A stretch of 64,000 nt of DNA from Eledone cirrhosa (taxonomy: Eukaryota > Mollusca > Cephalopoda > Octopoda > Eledonidae): NCBI GenBank assembly GCA_964016885.1, contig OZ024744.1:115219302-115283301 (forward strand). The letters run 5' to 3'. Below the pieces are notes generated by a model. The model made no database searches, was not told where the DNA came from, and saw only the letters and a program-made list of their open reading frames with translations. The translations under genes and the position numbers were made by a program. This document shows, piece by piece, positions 46,853-61,800 of this stretch. Each line of letters starts with the position of its first letter. Position 1 is the first letter of the stretch.

Positions 46853-49800
46853 CAGCAACATTAAAGCAATGAACCCTTTCAAAAGTAGTTATGTTGTCCC
46901 TAGTCTACAGCAACATTAAAGCAATGAACCCTTTCAAAAGTAGTTATGTTGTCCCTGGTCTACACCAACATTAAAGCAATGAACCCTTTCAAAAGTAGTT
47001 ATGTTGTCCCTAGTCTACACCAACATTAAAGCAATGAACCCTTTCAAAAGTAGCTATGTTGTCCCTGATCTACACCAACATTAAAGCAATGAACCCTTTC
47101 AAAAGTAGCTATGTTGTCCCTAGTCTACACCAACATTAAAGCAATGAACACTTTCAAAAGTAGTTATGTTGTCCCTAGTCTACACCAACATTAAAGCAAT
47201 GAACCCTTTCAAAAGTAGTTATGTTGTCCCTGGTCTACAGCAACATTAAAGCAATGAACCCTTTCAAAAGTAGTTATGTTGTCCCTAGTCTACAGCAACA
47301 TTAAAGCAATGAACCCTTTCAAAAGTAGCTATGTTGTCCCTAGTCTACACCAACATTAAAGCAATGAACCCTTTCAAAAGTAGTTATGTTGTCCCTGGTC
47401 TACACCAACATTAAAGCAATGAACCCTTTCAAAAGTAGTTATGTTGTCCCTGGTCTACACCAACATTAAAGCAATGAACCCTTTCAAAAGTAGTTATGTT
47501 GTCCCTGTTCTACAGCAACATTAAAGCAATGAACCCTTTCAAAAGTAGTTATGTTGTCCCTGGTTTACAGCAACATTAAAGCAATGAACCCTTTCAAAAG
47601 TAGCTATGTTGCCCCTGGTCTACAGCAACATTAAAGCAATGAACCCTTTCAAAAGTAGTTATGTTGTCCCTAGTCTACAGCAACATTAAAGCAATGAACC
47701 CTTTCAAAAGTAGTTATGTTGTCCCTGGTCTACAGCAACATTAAAGCAATGAACCCTTTCAAAGGTAGTTATGTTGTCCCTGGTCTACACCAACATTAGA
47801 GCAATGAACCCTTTCAAAAGTAGTTATGTTGTCCCTGGTTTACAGCAACATTAAAACAATGAACCCTTTCAAAAGTAGTTATGTTGTCCCTGGTCTACAG
47901 CAACATTAAAGCAATGAACCCTTTCAAAAGTAGTTATGTTGTCCCTAGTCTACACCAACATTAAAACAATGAACCCTTTCAAAAGTAGTTATGTTGTCCC
48001 TGGTCTACAGCAACATTAAAGCAATGAACCCTTTCAAAAGTAGTTATGTTGTCCCTGGTCTACACCAACATTAAAGCAATGAACCCTTTCAAAAGTAGTT
48101 ATGTTGTCCCTAGTCTACACCAACATTAAAGCAATGAACCCTTTCAAAAGTAGTTATGTTGTCCCTGGTCTACAGCAACATTAAAGCAATGAACCCTTTC
48201 AAAAGTAGTTATGTTGTCCCTGGTCTACAGCAACATTAAAACAATGAACCCTTTCAAAAGTAGTTATGTTGTCCCTGGTCGACAGCAACATTAAAGCAAT
48301 GAACCCTTTCAAAAGTAGCTATGTTGTCCCTAGTCTACACCAACATTAAAGCAATGAACCCTTTCAAAAGTAGTTATGTTGTCCCTGGTCTACACCAACA
48401 TTAAAGCAATGAACCCTTTCAAAAGTAGTTATGTTGTCCCTGGTCTACACCAACATTAAAGCAATGAACCCTTTCAAAAGTAGTTATGTTGTCCCTGGTC
48501 TACAGCAACATTAAAGCAATGAACCCTTTCAAAAGTAGTTATGTTGTCCCTGGTTTACAGCAACATTAAAGCAATGAACCCTTTCAAAAGTAGATATGTT
48601 GTCCCTGGTCTACAGCAACATTAAAGCAATGAACCCTTTCAAAAGTAGTTATGTTGTCCCTGGTTTACAGCAACATTAAAGCAATGAACCCTTTCAAAAG
48701 TAGCTATGTTGTCCCTGGTCTACAGCAACATTAAAGCAATGAACCCTTTCAAAAGTAGTTATGTTGTCCCTCGTCTACAGCAACATTAAAACAATGAACC
48801 CTTTCAAAAGTAGTTATGTTGTCCCTGGTCTACAGCAACATTAAAGCAATGAACCCTTTCAAAAGTAGTTATGTTGTCCCTAGTCTACACCAACATTAAA
48901 GCAATGAACCCTTTCAAAAGTAGTTATGTTGTCCCTGGTCTACACCAACATTAAAGCAATGAACCCTTTCAAAAGTAGTTATGTTGTCCCTGGTCTACAC
49001 CAACATTAAAGCAATGAACCTTTCAAAAGTAGTTATGTTGTCCCTGGTCTACACCAACATTAAAGCAATGAACCCTTTCAAAAGTAGTTATGTTGTCCCT
49101 AGTCTACACCAACATTAAAGCAATGAACCCTTTCAAAAGTAGTTATGTTGTCCCTGGTCGACAGCAACATTAAAGCAATGAACCCTTTCAAAAGTAGCTA
49201 TGTTGTCCCTAGTCTACACCAACATTAAAGCAATGAACCCTTTCAAAAGTAGTTATGTTGTCCCTAGTCTACACCACCATTAAAGCAATGAACCCTTTCA
49301 AAAGTAGTTATGTTGTCCCTGGTCGACAGCAACATTAAAGCAATGAACCCTTTCAAAAGTAGCTATGTTGTCCCTAGTCTACACCAACATAAAAGCAATG
49401 AACCCTTTCAAAAGTAGTTATGTTGTCCCTGGTCTACACCAACATTAAAGCAATGAACCCTTTCAAAAGTAGTTATGTTGTCCCTGGTTTACAGCAACAT
49501 TAAAGCAATGAACCCTTTCAAAAGTAGCTATGTTGTCCCTGGTCTACAGCAACATTAAAGCAATGAACCCTTTCAAAAGTAGTTATGTTGTCCCTAGTCT
49601 ACAGCAACATTAAAGCAATGAACCCTTTCAAAAGTAGTTATGTTGTCCCTGGTCTACAGCAACATTAAAGCAATGAACCCTTTCAAAAGTAGTTATGTTG
49701 TCCCTGGTCTACAGCAACATTAAAGCAATGAACCCTTTCAAAAGTAGTTATGTTGTCCCTGGTCTACACCAACATTAAAGCAATGAACCCTTTCAAAAGT

Positions 49801-52800
49801 AGTTATGTTGCCCCTGGTTTACAGCAACATTAAAACAATGAACCCTTTCAAAAGTAGTTATGTTGTCCCTGGTCTACAGCAACATTAAAGCAATGAACCC
49901 TTTCAAAAGTAGTTATGTTGTCCCTAGTCTACACCAACATTAAAACAATGAACCCTTTCAAAAGTAGTTATGTTGTCCCTGGTCTACAGCAACATTAAAG
50001 CAATGAACCCTTTCAAAAGTAGTTATGTTGTCCCTGGTCTACACCAACATTAAAGCAATGAACCCTTTCAAAAGTAGTTATGTTGTCCCTAGACTGCACC
50101 AACATTAAAGCAATGAACCCTTTCAAAAGTAGTTATGTTGTCCCTGGTCTACAGCAACATTAAAGCAATGAACCCTTTCAAAAGTAGTTATGTTGTCCCT
50201 GGTCTACAGCAACATTAAAACAATGAACCCTTTCAAAAGTAGTTATGTTGTACCTGGTCGACAGCAACATTAAAGCAATGAACCCTTTCAAAAGTAGCTA
50301 TGTTGTCCCTGGTCTACAGCAACATTAAAGCAATGAACCCTTTCAAAAGTAGTTATGTTGTCCCTGGTCTACAGCAACATTAAAACAATGAACCCTTTCA
50401 AAAGTAGTTATGTTGTCCCTAGTCTACACCAACATTAAAGCAATGAACCCTTTCAAAAGTAGTTATGTTGTCCCTGGTCTACACCAACATTAAAGCAATG
50501 AACCCTTTCAAAAGTAGTTATGTTGTCCCTGGTCTACACCAACATTAAAGCAATGAACCTTTCAAAAGTAGTTATGTTGTCCCTGGTCTACACCAACATT
50601 AAAGCAATGAACCCTTTCAAAGGTAGTTATGTTGTCCCTAGTCTACACCAACATTAAAGCAATGAACCCTTTCAAAAGTAGTTATGTTGTCCCTGGTCTA
50701 CACCAACATTAAAGCAATGAACCCTTTCAAAAGTAGTTATGTTGTCCCTGGTCTACACCAACATTAAAGCAATGAACCCTTTCAAAAGTAGTTATGTTGT
50801 CCCTAGTCTACACCAACATTAAAGCAATGAACCCTTTCAAAAGTAGTTATGTTGTCCCTGGTTTACAGCAACATTAAAGCAATGAACCCTTTCAAAAGTA
50901 GCTACATTGTCCCTGGTCTACAGCAACATTAAAACAATGAACCCTTTCAAAAGTAGTTATGTTGTCCTTGGTCTACAGCAACATTAAAGCAATGAACCCT
51001 TTCAAAAGTAGCTATGTTGTCCCTGGTCTACAGCAACATTAAAACAATGAACCCTTTCAAAAGTAGTTATGTTGTTCCTGGTCTACACCAACATTAAAGC
51101 AATGAACCCTTTCAAAAGTAGCTATGTTGTCCCTGGTCTACAGCAACATTAAAACAATGAACCCTTTCAAAAGTAGCTATGTTGTCCCTGGTCTAGAGGA
51201 ACATTAAAGCAATGAACCCTTTCAAAAGTAGCTATGTTGTCCCTGCTCTACAGCAACATTAAAGCAATGAACCATTTCAAAAGTAGTTATGTTGTCCCTG
51301 GTCTACACCCACATTAAAACAATGAACCCTTTCAAAAGTAGTTATGTTGTCCCTGGTCTACAGCAACATTAAAGCAATGAACCCTTTCAAAAGTAGCTAT
51401 GTTGTCCCTGGTCTACACCAACATTAAAGCAATGAACCCTTTCAAAAGTAGTTATGTTGTCCCTGATCTATAGCAACATTAAAGCAATGAACCCTTTCAA
51501 AAGTAGCTATGTTGTCCCTGGTCTACAGCAACATTAAAGCAATGAACCCTTTCAAAAGTAGCTATGTTGTCCCTGGTCTACAGCAACATTAAAGCAATGA
51601 ACCCTTTCAAAAGTAGTTATGTTGTCCCTGGTCTACACCAACATTAAAGCACTGAACCCTTTCAAAAGTAGTTATGTTGTCCCTGGTCTACACCAACATT
51701 AAAGCAATGAACCCTTTCAAAAGTAGCTATGTTGTCCCTAGTCTACACCAACATTAACGCAATGAACCCTTTCAAAAGTAGTTATGTTGTCCCTAGTCTA
51801 CACCAACATTAAAGCAATGAACCCTTTCAAAAGTAGCTATGTTGTCCCTAGTCTACACCAACATTAAAGCAATGAACCCTTTCAAAAGTAGTTATGTTGT
51901 CCCTGGTCTACACCAACATTAAAGCAATGAACCCTTTCAAAAGTAGTTATGTTGTCCCTGGTCTACACCAACATTAAAGCAATGAACCCTTTCAAAAGTA
52001 GCTATGTTGTCCCTAGTCTACACCAACATTAAAGCAATGAACCCTTTCAAAAGTAGTTATGTTGTCCCTAGTCTACACCAACATTAAAACAATGAACCCT
52101 TTCAAAAGTAGTTATGTTGTTCCTGGTCTACACCAACATTAAAGCAATGAACCCTTTCAAAAGTAGTTATGTTGTCCCTGGTCTACACCAACATTAAAGC
52201 AATGAACCCTTTCAAAAGTAGTTATGTTGTCCCTGGTCTACAGCAACATTAAAGCAATGAACCCTTTCAAAAGTAGCTATGTTGTCCCTGGTCTACAGCA
52301 ACATTAAAGCAATGAACCCTTTCAAAAGTAGTTATGTTGTCCCTGGTCTACAGCAACATTAAAGCAATGAACCCTTTCAAAAGTAGTTATGTTGTCCCTA
52401 GTCTACAGCAACATTAAAGCAATGAACCCTTTCAAAAGTAGTTATGTTGTCCCTGGTCTACAGCAACATTAAAACAATGAACCCTTTCAAAAGTAGTTAT
52501 GTTGTTCCTGGTCTACAGCAACATTAAAGCAATGAACCCTTTCAAAAGTAGTTATGTTGTCCCTGGTCGACACCAACATTAAAGCAATGAACCCTTTCAA
52601 AAGTAGCTATGTTGTCCCTGGTCTACAGCAACATTAAAACAATGAACCCTTTCAAAAGTAGCTATGTTGTCCCTGGTCTACAGCAACATTAAAGCAATGA
52701 ACCCTTTCAAAAGTAGCTATGTTGTCCCTGGTCTACACCAACATTAAAGCAATGAACCCTTTCAAAAGTAGCTATGTTGGCCCTGCTCTACACCAACATT

Positions 52801-55800
52801 AAAGCAATGTACCCTTTCAAAAGTAGTTATGTTGTCCCTGGTCTACACCAACATTAAAACAATGAACCCTTTCAAAAGTAGTTATGTTGTCCCTGGTCTA
52901 CAGCAACATTAAAGCAATGAACCCTTTCAAAAGTAGTTATGTTGTCCCTAGTCTACAGCAACATTAAAGCAATGAACCCTTTCAAAAGTAGCTATGTTGT
53001 CCCTGGTCTACACCAACATTAAAGCAATGAACCCTTTCAAAAGTAGATATGTTGTCCCTGATCTATAGCAACATTAAAGCAATGAACCCTTTCAAAAGTA
53101 GCTATGTTGTCCCTGGTCTACAGCAAATATTAAAACAATGAACCCTTTCAAAAGTAGCTATGTTGTCCCTGGTCTACAGCAACATTAAAGCAATGAACCC
53201 TTTCAAAAGTAGTTATGTTGTCCCTGGTCTACACCAACATTAAAGCATTGGACCCTTTCAAAAGTAGTTATGTTGTCCCTTGTCTACACCAACATTAAAG
53301 CAATGAACCCTTTCAAAAGTAGCTATGTTGTCCCTAGTCTACACCAACATTAAAGCAATGAACCCTTTCAAAAGTAGCTATGTTGTCCCTGGTCTACAGC
53401 AACATTAAAGCAATGAACCCTTTCAAAAGTAGTTATGTTGTCCCTAGTCTACACCAACATTAAAGCAATGAACCCTTTCAAAAGTAGTTATGTTGTCCCT
53501 GATCTATAGCAACATTAAAGCAATGAACCCTTTCAAAAGTAGTTATGTTGTCCCTGGTTTACAGCAACATTAAAACAATGAACCCTTTCAAAAGTAGTTA
53601 TGTTGTCCCTGGTCTACAGCAACATTAAAGCAATGAACCCTTTCAAAAGTAGTTATGTTGTCCCTAGTCTACACCAACATTAAAGCAATGAACCCTTTCA
53701 AAAGTAGTTATGTTGTCCCTGGTCTACACCAACATTAAAGCAATGAACCCTTTCAAAAGTAGTTATGTTGTCCCTGGTCTACAGCAACATTAAAGCAATG
53801 AACCCTTTCAAAAGTAGTTATGTTGTCCCTAGTCTACAGCAACATTAAAGCAATGAACCCTTTCAAAAGTAGTTATGTTGTCCCTGGTCTACAGCAACAT
53901 TAAAACAATGAACCCTTTCAAAAGTAGTTATGTTGTTCCTGGTCTACAGCAACATTAAAGCAATGAACCCTTTCAAAAGTAGTTATGTTGTCCCTGGTCT
54001 ACACCAACATTAAAGCAATGAACCCTTTCAAAAGTAGCTATGTTGTCCCTGGTCTACAGCAACATTAAAACAATGAACCCTTTCAAAAGTAGCTATGTTG
54101 GCCCTGCTCTACACCAACATTAAAGCAATGTACCCTTTCAAAAGTAGTTATGTTGTCCCTGGTCTACACCAACATTAAAACAATGAACCCTTTCAAAAGT
54201 AGTTATGTTGTCCCTGGTCTACAGCAACATTAAAGCAAGGAACCCTTTCAAAAGTAGTTATGTTGTCCCTAGTCTACACCAACATTAAAGCAATGAACCC
54301 TTTCAAAAGTAGCTATGTTGTCCCTAGTCTACACCAACATTAAAGCAATGAACCCTTTCAAAAGTAGTTATGTTGTCCCTGGTCTACACCAACATTAAAG
54401 CAATGAACCCTTTCAAAAGTAGTTATGTTGTCCCTGGTCTACACCAACATTAAAGCAATGAACCCTTTCAAAAGTAGCTATGTTGTCCCTAGTCTACACC
54501 AACATTAAAGCAATGAACCCTTTCAAAAGTAGTTATGTTGTCCCTAGTCTACACCAACATTAAAACAATGAACCCTTTCAAAAGTAGTTATGTTGTTCCT
54601 GGTCTACACCAACATTAAAGCAATGAACCCTTTCAAAAGTAGTTATGTTGTCCCTGGTCTACACCAACATTAAAGCAATGAACCCTTTCAAAAGTAGTTA
54701 TGTTGTCCCTGGTCTACAGCAACATTAAAGCAATGAACCCTTTCAAAAGTAGCTATGTTGTCCCTGGTCTACAGCAACATTAAAGCAATGAACCCTTTCA
54801 AAAGTAGTTATGTTGTCCCTGGTCTACAGCAACATTAAAGCAATGAACCCTTTCAAAAGTAGTTATGTTGTCCCTAGTCTACAGCAACATTAAAGCAATG
54901 AACCCTTTCAAAAGTAGTTATGTTGTCCCTGGTCTACAGCAACATTAAAACAATGAACCCTTTCAAAAGTAGTTATGTTGTTCCTGGTCTACAGCAACAT
55001 TAAAGCAATGAACCCTTTCAAAAGTAGTTATGTTGTCCCTGGTCTACACCAACATTAAAGCAATGAACCCTTTCAAAAGTAGCTATGTTGTCCCTGGTCT
55101 ACAGCAACATTAAAACAATGAACCCTTTCAAAAGTAGCTATGTTGTCCCTGGTCTACAGCAACATTAAAGCAATGAACCCTTTCAAAAGTAGCTATGTTG
55201 TCCCTGGTCTACACCAACATTAAAGCAATGAACCCTTTCAAAAGTAGCTATGTTGGCCCTGCTCTACACCAACATTAAAGCAATGTACCCTTTCAAAAGT
55301 AGTTATGTTGTCCCTGGTCTACACCAACATTAAAACAATGAACCCTTTCAAAAGTAGTTATGTTGTCCCTGGTCTACAGCAACATTAAAGCAATGAACCC
55401 TTTCAAAAGTAGTTATGTTGTCCCTAGTCTACAGCAACATTAAAGCAATGAACCCTTTCAAAAGTAGCTATGTTGTCCCTGGTCTACACCAACATTAAAG
55501 CAATGAACCCTTTCAAAAGTAGTTATGTTGTCCCTGATCTATAGCAACATTAAAGCAATGAACCCTTTCAAAAGTAGCTATGTTGTCCCTGGTCTACAGC
55601 AAATATTAAAACAATGAACCCTTTCAAAAGTAGCTATGTTGTCCCTGGTCTACAGCAACATTAAAGCAATGAACCCTTTCAAAAGTAGTTATGTTGTCCC
55701 TGGTCTACACCAACATTAAAGCATTGGACCTTTTCAAAAGTAGTTATGTTGTCCCTTGTCTACACCAACATTAAAGCAATGAACCCTTTCAAAAGTAGCT

Positions 55801-58800
55801 ATGTTGTCCCTAGTCTACACCAACATTAAAGCAATGAACCCTTTCAAAAGTAGCTATGTTGTCCCTGGTCTACAGCAACATTAAAGCAATGAACCCTTTC
55901 AAAAGTAGTTATGTTGTCCCTAGTCTACACCAACATTAAAGCAATGAACCCTTTCAAAAGTAGTTATATTGTCCCTGATCTATAGCAACATTAAAGCAAT
56001 GAACCCTTTCAAAAGTAGTTATGTTGTCCCTGGTTTACAGCAACATTAAAACAATGAACCCTTTCAAAAGTAGTTATGTTGTCCCTGGTCTACAGCAACA
56101 TTAAAGCAATGAACCCTTTCAAAAGTAGTTATGTTGTCCCTAGTCTACACCAACATTAAAGCAATGAACCCTTTCAAAAGTAGTTATGTTGTCCCTGGTC
56201 TACACCAACATTAAAGCAATGAACCCTTTCAAAAGTAGTTATGTTGTCCCTGGTCTACAGCAACATTAAAGCAATGAACCCTTTCAAAAGTAGTTATGTT
56301 GTCCCTAGTCTACAGCAACATTAAAGCAATGAACCCTTTCAAAAGTAGTTATGTTGTCCCTGGTCTACAGCAACATTAAAACAATGAACCCTTTCAAAAG
56401 TAGTTATGTTGTTCCTGGTCTACAGCAACATTAAAGCAATGAACCCTTTCAAAAGTAGTTATGTTGTCCCTGGTCTACACCAACATTAAAGCAATGAACC
56501 CTTTCAAAAGTAGCTATGTTGTCCCTGGTCTACAGCAACATTAAAACAATGAACCCTTTCAAAAGTAGCTATGTTGGCCCTGCTCTACACCAACATTAAA
56601 GCAATGTACCCTTTCAAAAGTAGTTATGTTGTCCCTGGTCTACACCAACATTAAAACAATGAACCCTTTCAAAAGTAGTTATGTTGTCCCTGGTCTACAG
56701 CAACATTAAAGCAAGGAACCCTTTCAAAAGTAGTTATGTTGTCCCTAGTCTACAGCAACATTAAAGCAATGAACCCTTTCAAAAGTAGCTATGTTGTCCC
56801 TGGTCTACACCAACATTAAAGCAATGAACCCTTTCAAAAGTAGTTATGTTGTCCCTGATCTATAGCAACATTAAAGCAATGAACCCTTTCAAAAGTAGCT
56901 ATGTTGTCCCTGGTCTACAGCAACATTAAAACAATGAACCCTTTCAAAAGTAGCTATGTTGTCCCTGGTCTACAGCAACATTAAAGCAATGAACCCTTTC
57001 AAAAGTAGTTATGTTGTCCCTGGTCTACACCAACATTAAAGCACTGAACCCTTTCAAAAGTAGTTATGTTGTCCCTGGTCTACACCAACATTAAAGCAAT
57101 GAACCCTTTCAAAAGTAGCTATGTTGTCCCTAGTCTACACCAACATTAAAGCAATGAACCCTTTCAAAAGTAGCTATGTTGTCCCTGGTCTACAGCAACA
57201 TTAAAGCAATGAACCCTTTCAAAAGTAGTTATGTTGTCCCTAGTCTACACCAACATTAAAGCAATGAACCCTTTCAAAAGTAGTTATGTTGTCCCTGATC
57301 TATAGCAACATTAAAGCAATGAACCCTTTCAAAAGTAGTTATGTTGTCCCTGGTTTACAGCAACATTAAAACAATGAACCCTTTCAAAAGTAGTTATGTT
57401 GTCCCTGGTCTACAGCAACATTAAAGCAATGAACCCTTTCAAAAGTAGTTATGTTGTCCCTAGTCTACACCAACATTAAAGCAATGAACCCTTTCAAAAG
57501 TAGTTATGTTGTCCCTGGTCTACACCAACATTAAAGCAATGAACCCTTTCAAAAGTAGTTATGTTGTCCCTGGTCTACACCAACATTAAAGCAATGAACC
57601 TTTCAAAAGTAGTTATGTTGTCCCTGGTCTACACCAACATTAAAGCAATGAACCCTTTCAAAAGTAGTTATGTTGTCCCTAGTCTACACCAACATTAAAG
57701 CAATGAACCCTTTCAAAAGTAGTTATGTTGTCCCTGGTCGACAGCAACATTAAAGCAATGAACCCTTTCAAAAGTAGCTATGTTGTCCCTAGTCTACACC
57801 AACATTAAAGCAATGAACCCTTTCAAAAGTAGTTATGTTGTCCCTGGTCTACACCAACATTAAAGCAATGAACCCTTTCAAAAGTAGTTATGTTGTCCCT
57901 GGTCTACACCAACATTAAAGCAATGAACCCTTTCAAAAGTAGTTATGTTGTCCCTGGTCTACAGCAACATTAAAGCAATGAACCCTTTCAAAAGTAGTTA
58001 TGTTGTCCCTGGTTTACAGCAACATTAAAGCAATGAACCCTTTCAAAAGTAGTTATGTTGTCCCTGGTCTACAGCAACATTAAAGCAATGAACCCTTTCA
58101 AAAGTAGTTATGTTGTCCCTGGTTTACAGCAACATTAAAGCAATGAACCCTTTCAAAAGTAGCTATGTTGTCCCTGGTCTACAGCAACATTAAAGCAATG
58201 AACCCTTTCAAAAGTAGTTATGTTGTCCCTAGTCTACAGCAACATTAAAGAAATGAACCCTTTCAAAAGTAGTTATGTTGTCCCTGGTCTACAGCAACAT
58301 TAAAGCAATGAACCCTTTCAAAAGTAGTTATGTTGTCCCTGGTCTACAGCAACATTAAAGCAATGAACCCTTTCAAAAGTAGTTATGTTGTCCCTGGTCT
58401 ACACCAACATTAAAGCAATGAACCCTTTCAAAAGTAGTTATGTTGTCCCTGGTTTACAGCAACATTAAAACAATGAACCCTTTCAAAAGTAGTTATGTTG
58501 TCCCTGGTCTACAGCAACATTAAAGCAATGAACCCTTTCAAAAGTAGTTATGTTGTCCCTAGTCTACACCAACATTAAAACAATGAACCCTTTCAAAAGT
58601 AGTTATGTTGTCCCTGGTCTACAGCAACATTAAAGCAATGAACCCTTTCAAAAGTAGTTATGTTGTCCCTGGTCTACACCAACATTAAAGCAATGAACCC
58701 TTTCAAAAGTAGTTATGTTGTCCCTAGTCTACACCAACATTAAAGCAATGAACCCTTTCAAAAGTAGTTATGTTGTCCCTGGTCTACAGCAACATTAAAG

Positions 58801-61800
58801 CAATGAACCCTTTCAAAAGTAGTTATGTTGTCCCTGGTCTACAGCAACATTAAAACAATGAACCCTTTCAAAAGTAGTTATGTTGTCCCTGGTCGACAGC
58901 AACATTAAAGCAATGAACCCTTTCAAAAGTAGCTATGTTGTCCCTGGTCTACAGCAACATTAAAGCAATGAACCCTTTCAAAAGTAGTTATGTTGTCCCT
59001 GGTCTACAGCAACATTAAAATAATGAACCCTTTCAAAAGTAGTTATGTTGTCCCTGGTCTACAGCAACATTAAAGCAATGAACCCTTTCAAAAGTAGTTA
59101 TGTTGTCCCTGGTCTACAGCAACATTAAAACAATGAACCCTTTCAAAAGTAGTTATGTTGTCCCTGGTCGACAGCAACATTAAAGCAATGAACCCTTTCA
59201 AAAGTAGCTATGTTGTCCCTGGTCTACAGCAACATTAAAGCAATGAACCCTTTCAAAAGTAGTTATGTTGTCCCTGGTCTACAGCAACATTAAAATAATG
59301 AACCCTTTCAAAAGTAGTTATGTTGTCCCTGGTCTACAGCAACATTAAAGCAATGAACCCTTTCAAAAGTAGTTATGTTGTCCCTAGTCTACACCAACAT
59401 TAAAGCAATGAACCCTTTCAAAAGTAGTTATGTTGTCCCTGGTCTACACCAACATTAAAGCAATGAACCCTTTCAAAAGTAGTTATGTTGTCCCTAGTCT
59501 ACACCAACATTAAAGCAATGAACCCTTTCAAAAGTAGTTATGTTGTCCCTGGTCTACACCAACATTAAAGCAATGAACCTTTCAAAAGTAGTTATGTTGT
59601 CCCTGGTCTACACCAACATTAAAGCAATGAACCCTTTCAAAAGTACTTATGTTGTCCCTAGTCTACACCAACATTAAAGCAATGAACCCTTTCAAAAGTA
59701 GTTATGTTGTCCCTGGTTTACAGCAACATTAAAGCAATGAACCCTTTCAAAAGTAGCTATGTTGTCCCTGGTCTACAGCAACATTAAAACAATGAACCCT
59801 TTCAAAAGTAGTTATGTTGTCCCTGGTCTACAGCAACATTAAAGCAATGAACCCTTTCAAAAGTAGCTATGTTGTCCCTGGTCTACAGCAACATTAAAAC
59901 AATGAACCCTTTCAAAAGTAGTTATGTTGTTCCTGGTCGACACCAACATTAAAGCAATGAACCCTTTCAAAAGTAGTTATGTTGTCCCTGGTCTACAGCA
60001 ACATTAAAACAATGAACCCTTTCAAAAGTAGCTATGTTGTCCCTGGTCTAGAGCAACATTAAAGCAATGAACCCTTTCAAAAGTAGCTATGTTGTCCCTG
60101 CTCTACACCAACATTAAAGCAATGAACCCTTTCAAAAGTAGTTATGTTGTCCCTGGTCTACACCCACATTAAAACAATGAACCCTTTCAAAAGTAGTTAT
60201 GTTGTCCCTGGTCTACAGCAACATTAAAGCAATGAACCATTTCAAAAGTAGTTATGTTGTCCCTAGTCTACAGCAACATTAAAGCAATGAACCCTTTCAA
60301 AAGTAGCTATGTTGTCCCTGGTCTACACCAACATTAAAGCAATGAACCCTTTCAAAAGTAGCTATGTTGTCCCTGGTCTACAGCAACATTAAAGCAATGA
60401 ACCCTTTCAAAAGTAGTTATGTTGTCCCTGGTCTACACCAACATTAAAGCACTGAACCCTTTCAAAAGTAGTTATGTTGTCCCTGGTCTACACCAACATT
60501 AAAGCAATGAACCCTTTCAAAAGTAGCTATGTTGTCCCTAGTCTACACCAACATTAAAGCAATGAACCCTTTCAAAAGTAGTTATCTTGTCCCTAGTCTA
60601 CAGCAACATTAAAGCAATGAACCCTTTCAAAAGTAGTTATGTTGTCCCTGGTCTACAGCAACATTAAAGCAATGAACCCTTTCAAAAGTAGTTATGTTGT
60701 CCCTGGTCTACACCAACATTAAAGCAATGAACCCTTTCAAAAGTAGCTATGTTGTCCCTAGTCTACACCAACATTAAAACAATGAACCCTTTCAAAAGTA
60801 GTTATGTTGTTCCTGGTCTACACCAACATTAAAGCAATGAACCCTTTCAAAAGTAGTTATGTTGTCCCTGGTCTACACCAACATTAAAGCAATGAACCCT
60901 TTCAAAAGTAGTTATGTTGTCCCTGGTCTACAGCAACATTAAAGCAATGAACCCTTTCAAAAGTAGCTATGTTGTCCCTGGTCTACAGCAACATTAAAGC
61001 AATGAACCCTTTCAAAAGTAGTTATGTTGTCCCTGGTCTACAGCAACATTAAAGCAATGAACCCTTTCAAAAGTAGTTATGTTGTCCCTAGTCTACAGCA
61101 ACATTAAAGCAATGAACCCTTTCAAAAGTAGCTATGTTGTCCCTAGTCTACACCAACATTAAAGCAATGAACCCTTTCAAAAGTAGTTATGTTGTCCCTG
61201 GTCTACACCAACATTAAAGCAATGAACCCTTTCAAAAGTAGTTATGTTGTCCCTGGTCTACACCAACATTAAAGCAATGAACCCTTTCAAAAGTAGTTAT
61301 GTTGTCCTTATTTACAGCAACATTAAAGCAATGAACCCTTTCAAAAGTAGTTATGTTGTCCCTGGTCTACAGCAACATTAAAGCAATGAACCCTTTCAAA
61401 AGTAGCTATGTTGTCCCTGGTCTACACCAACATTAAAGCAATGAACCCTTTCAAAAGTAGTTATGTTGTCCCTGGTCTACACCAACATTAAAGCAATGAA
61501 CCCTTTCAAAAGTAGTTATGTTGTCCCTGGTCTACAGCAACATTAAAGCAATGAACCCTTTCAAAATTAGTTATGTTGTCCCTAGTCTACACCAACATTA
61601 AAGCAATGAACCCTTTCAAAAGTAGCTATGTTGTCCCTGGTCTACAGCAACATTAAAGCAATGAACCCTTTCAAAAGTAGTTATGTTGTCCCTGGTCTAC
61701 AGCAACATTAAAACAATGAACCCTTTCAAAAGTAGTTATGTTGTCCCTGGTCTACAGCAACATTAAAACAATGAACCCTTTCAAAAGTAGTTATGTTGTC

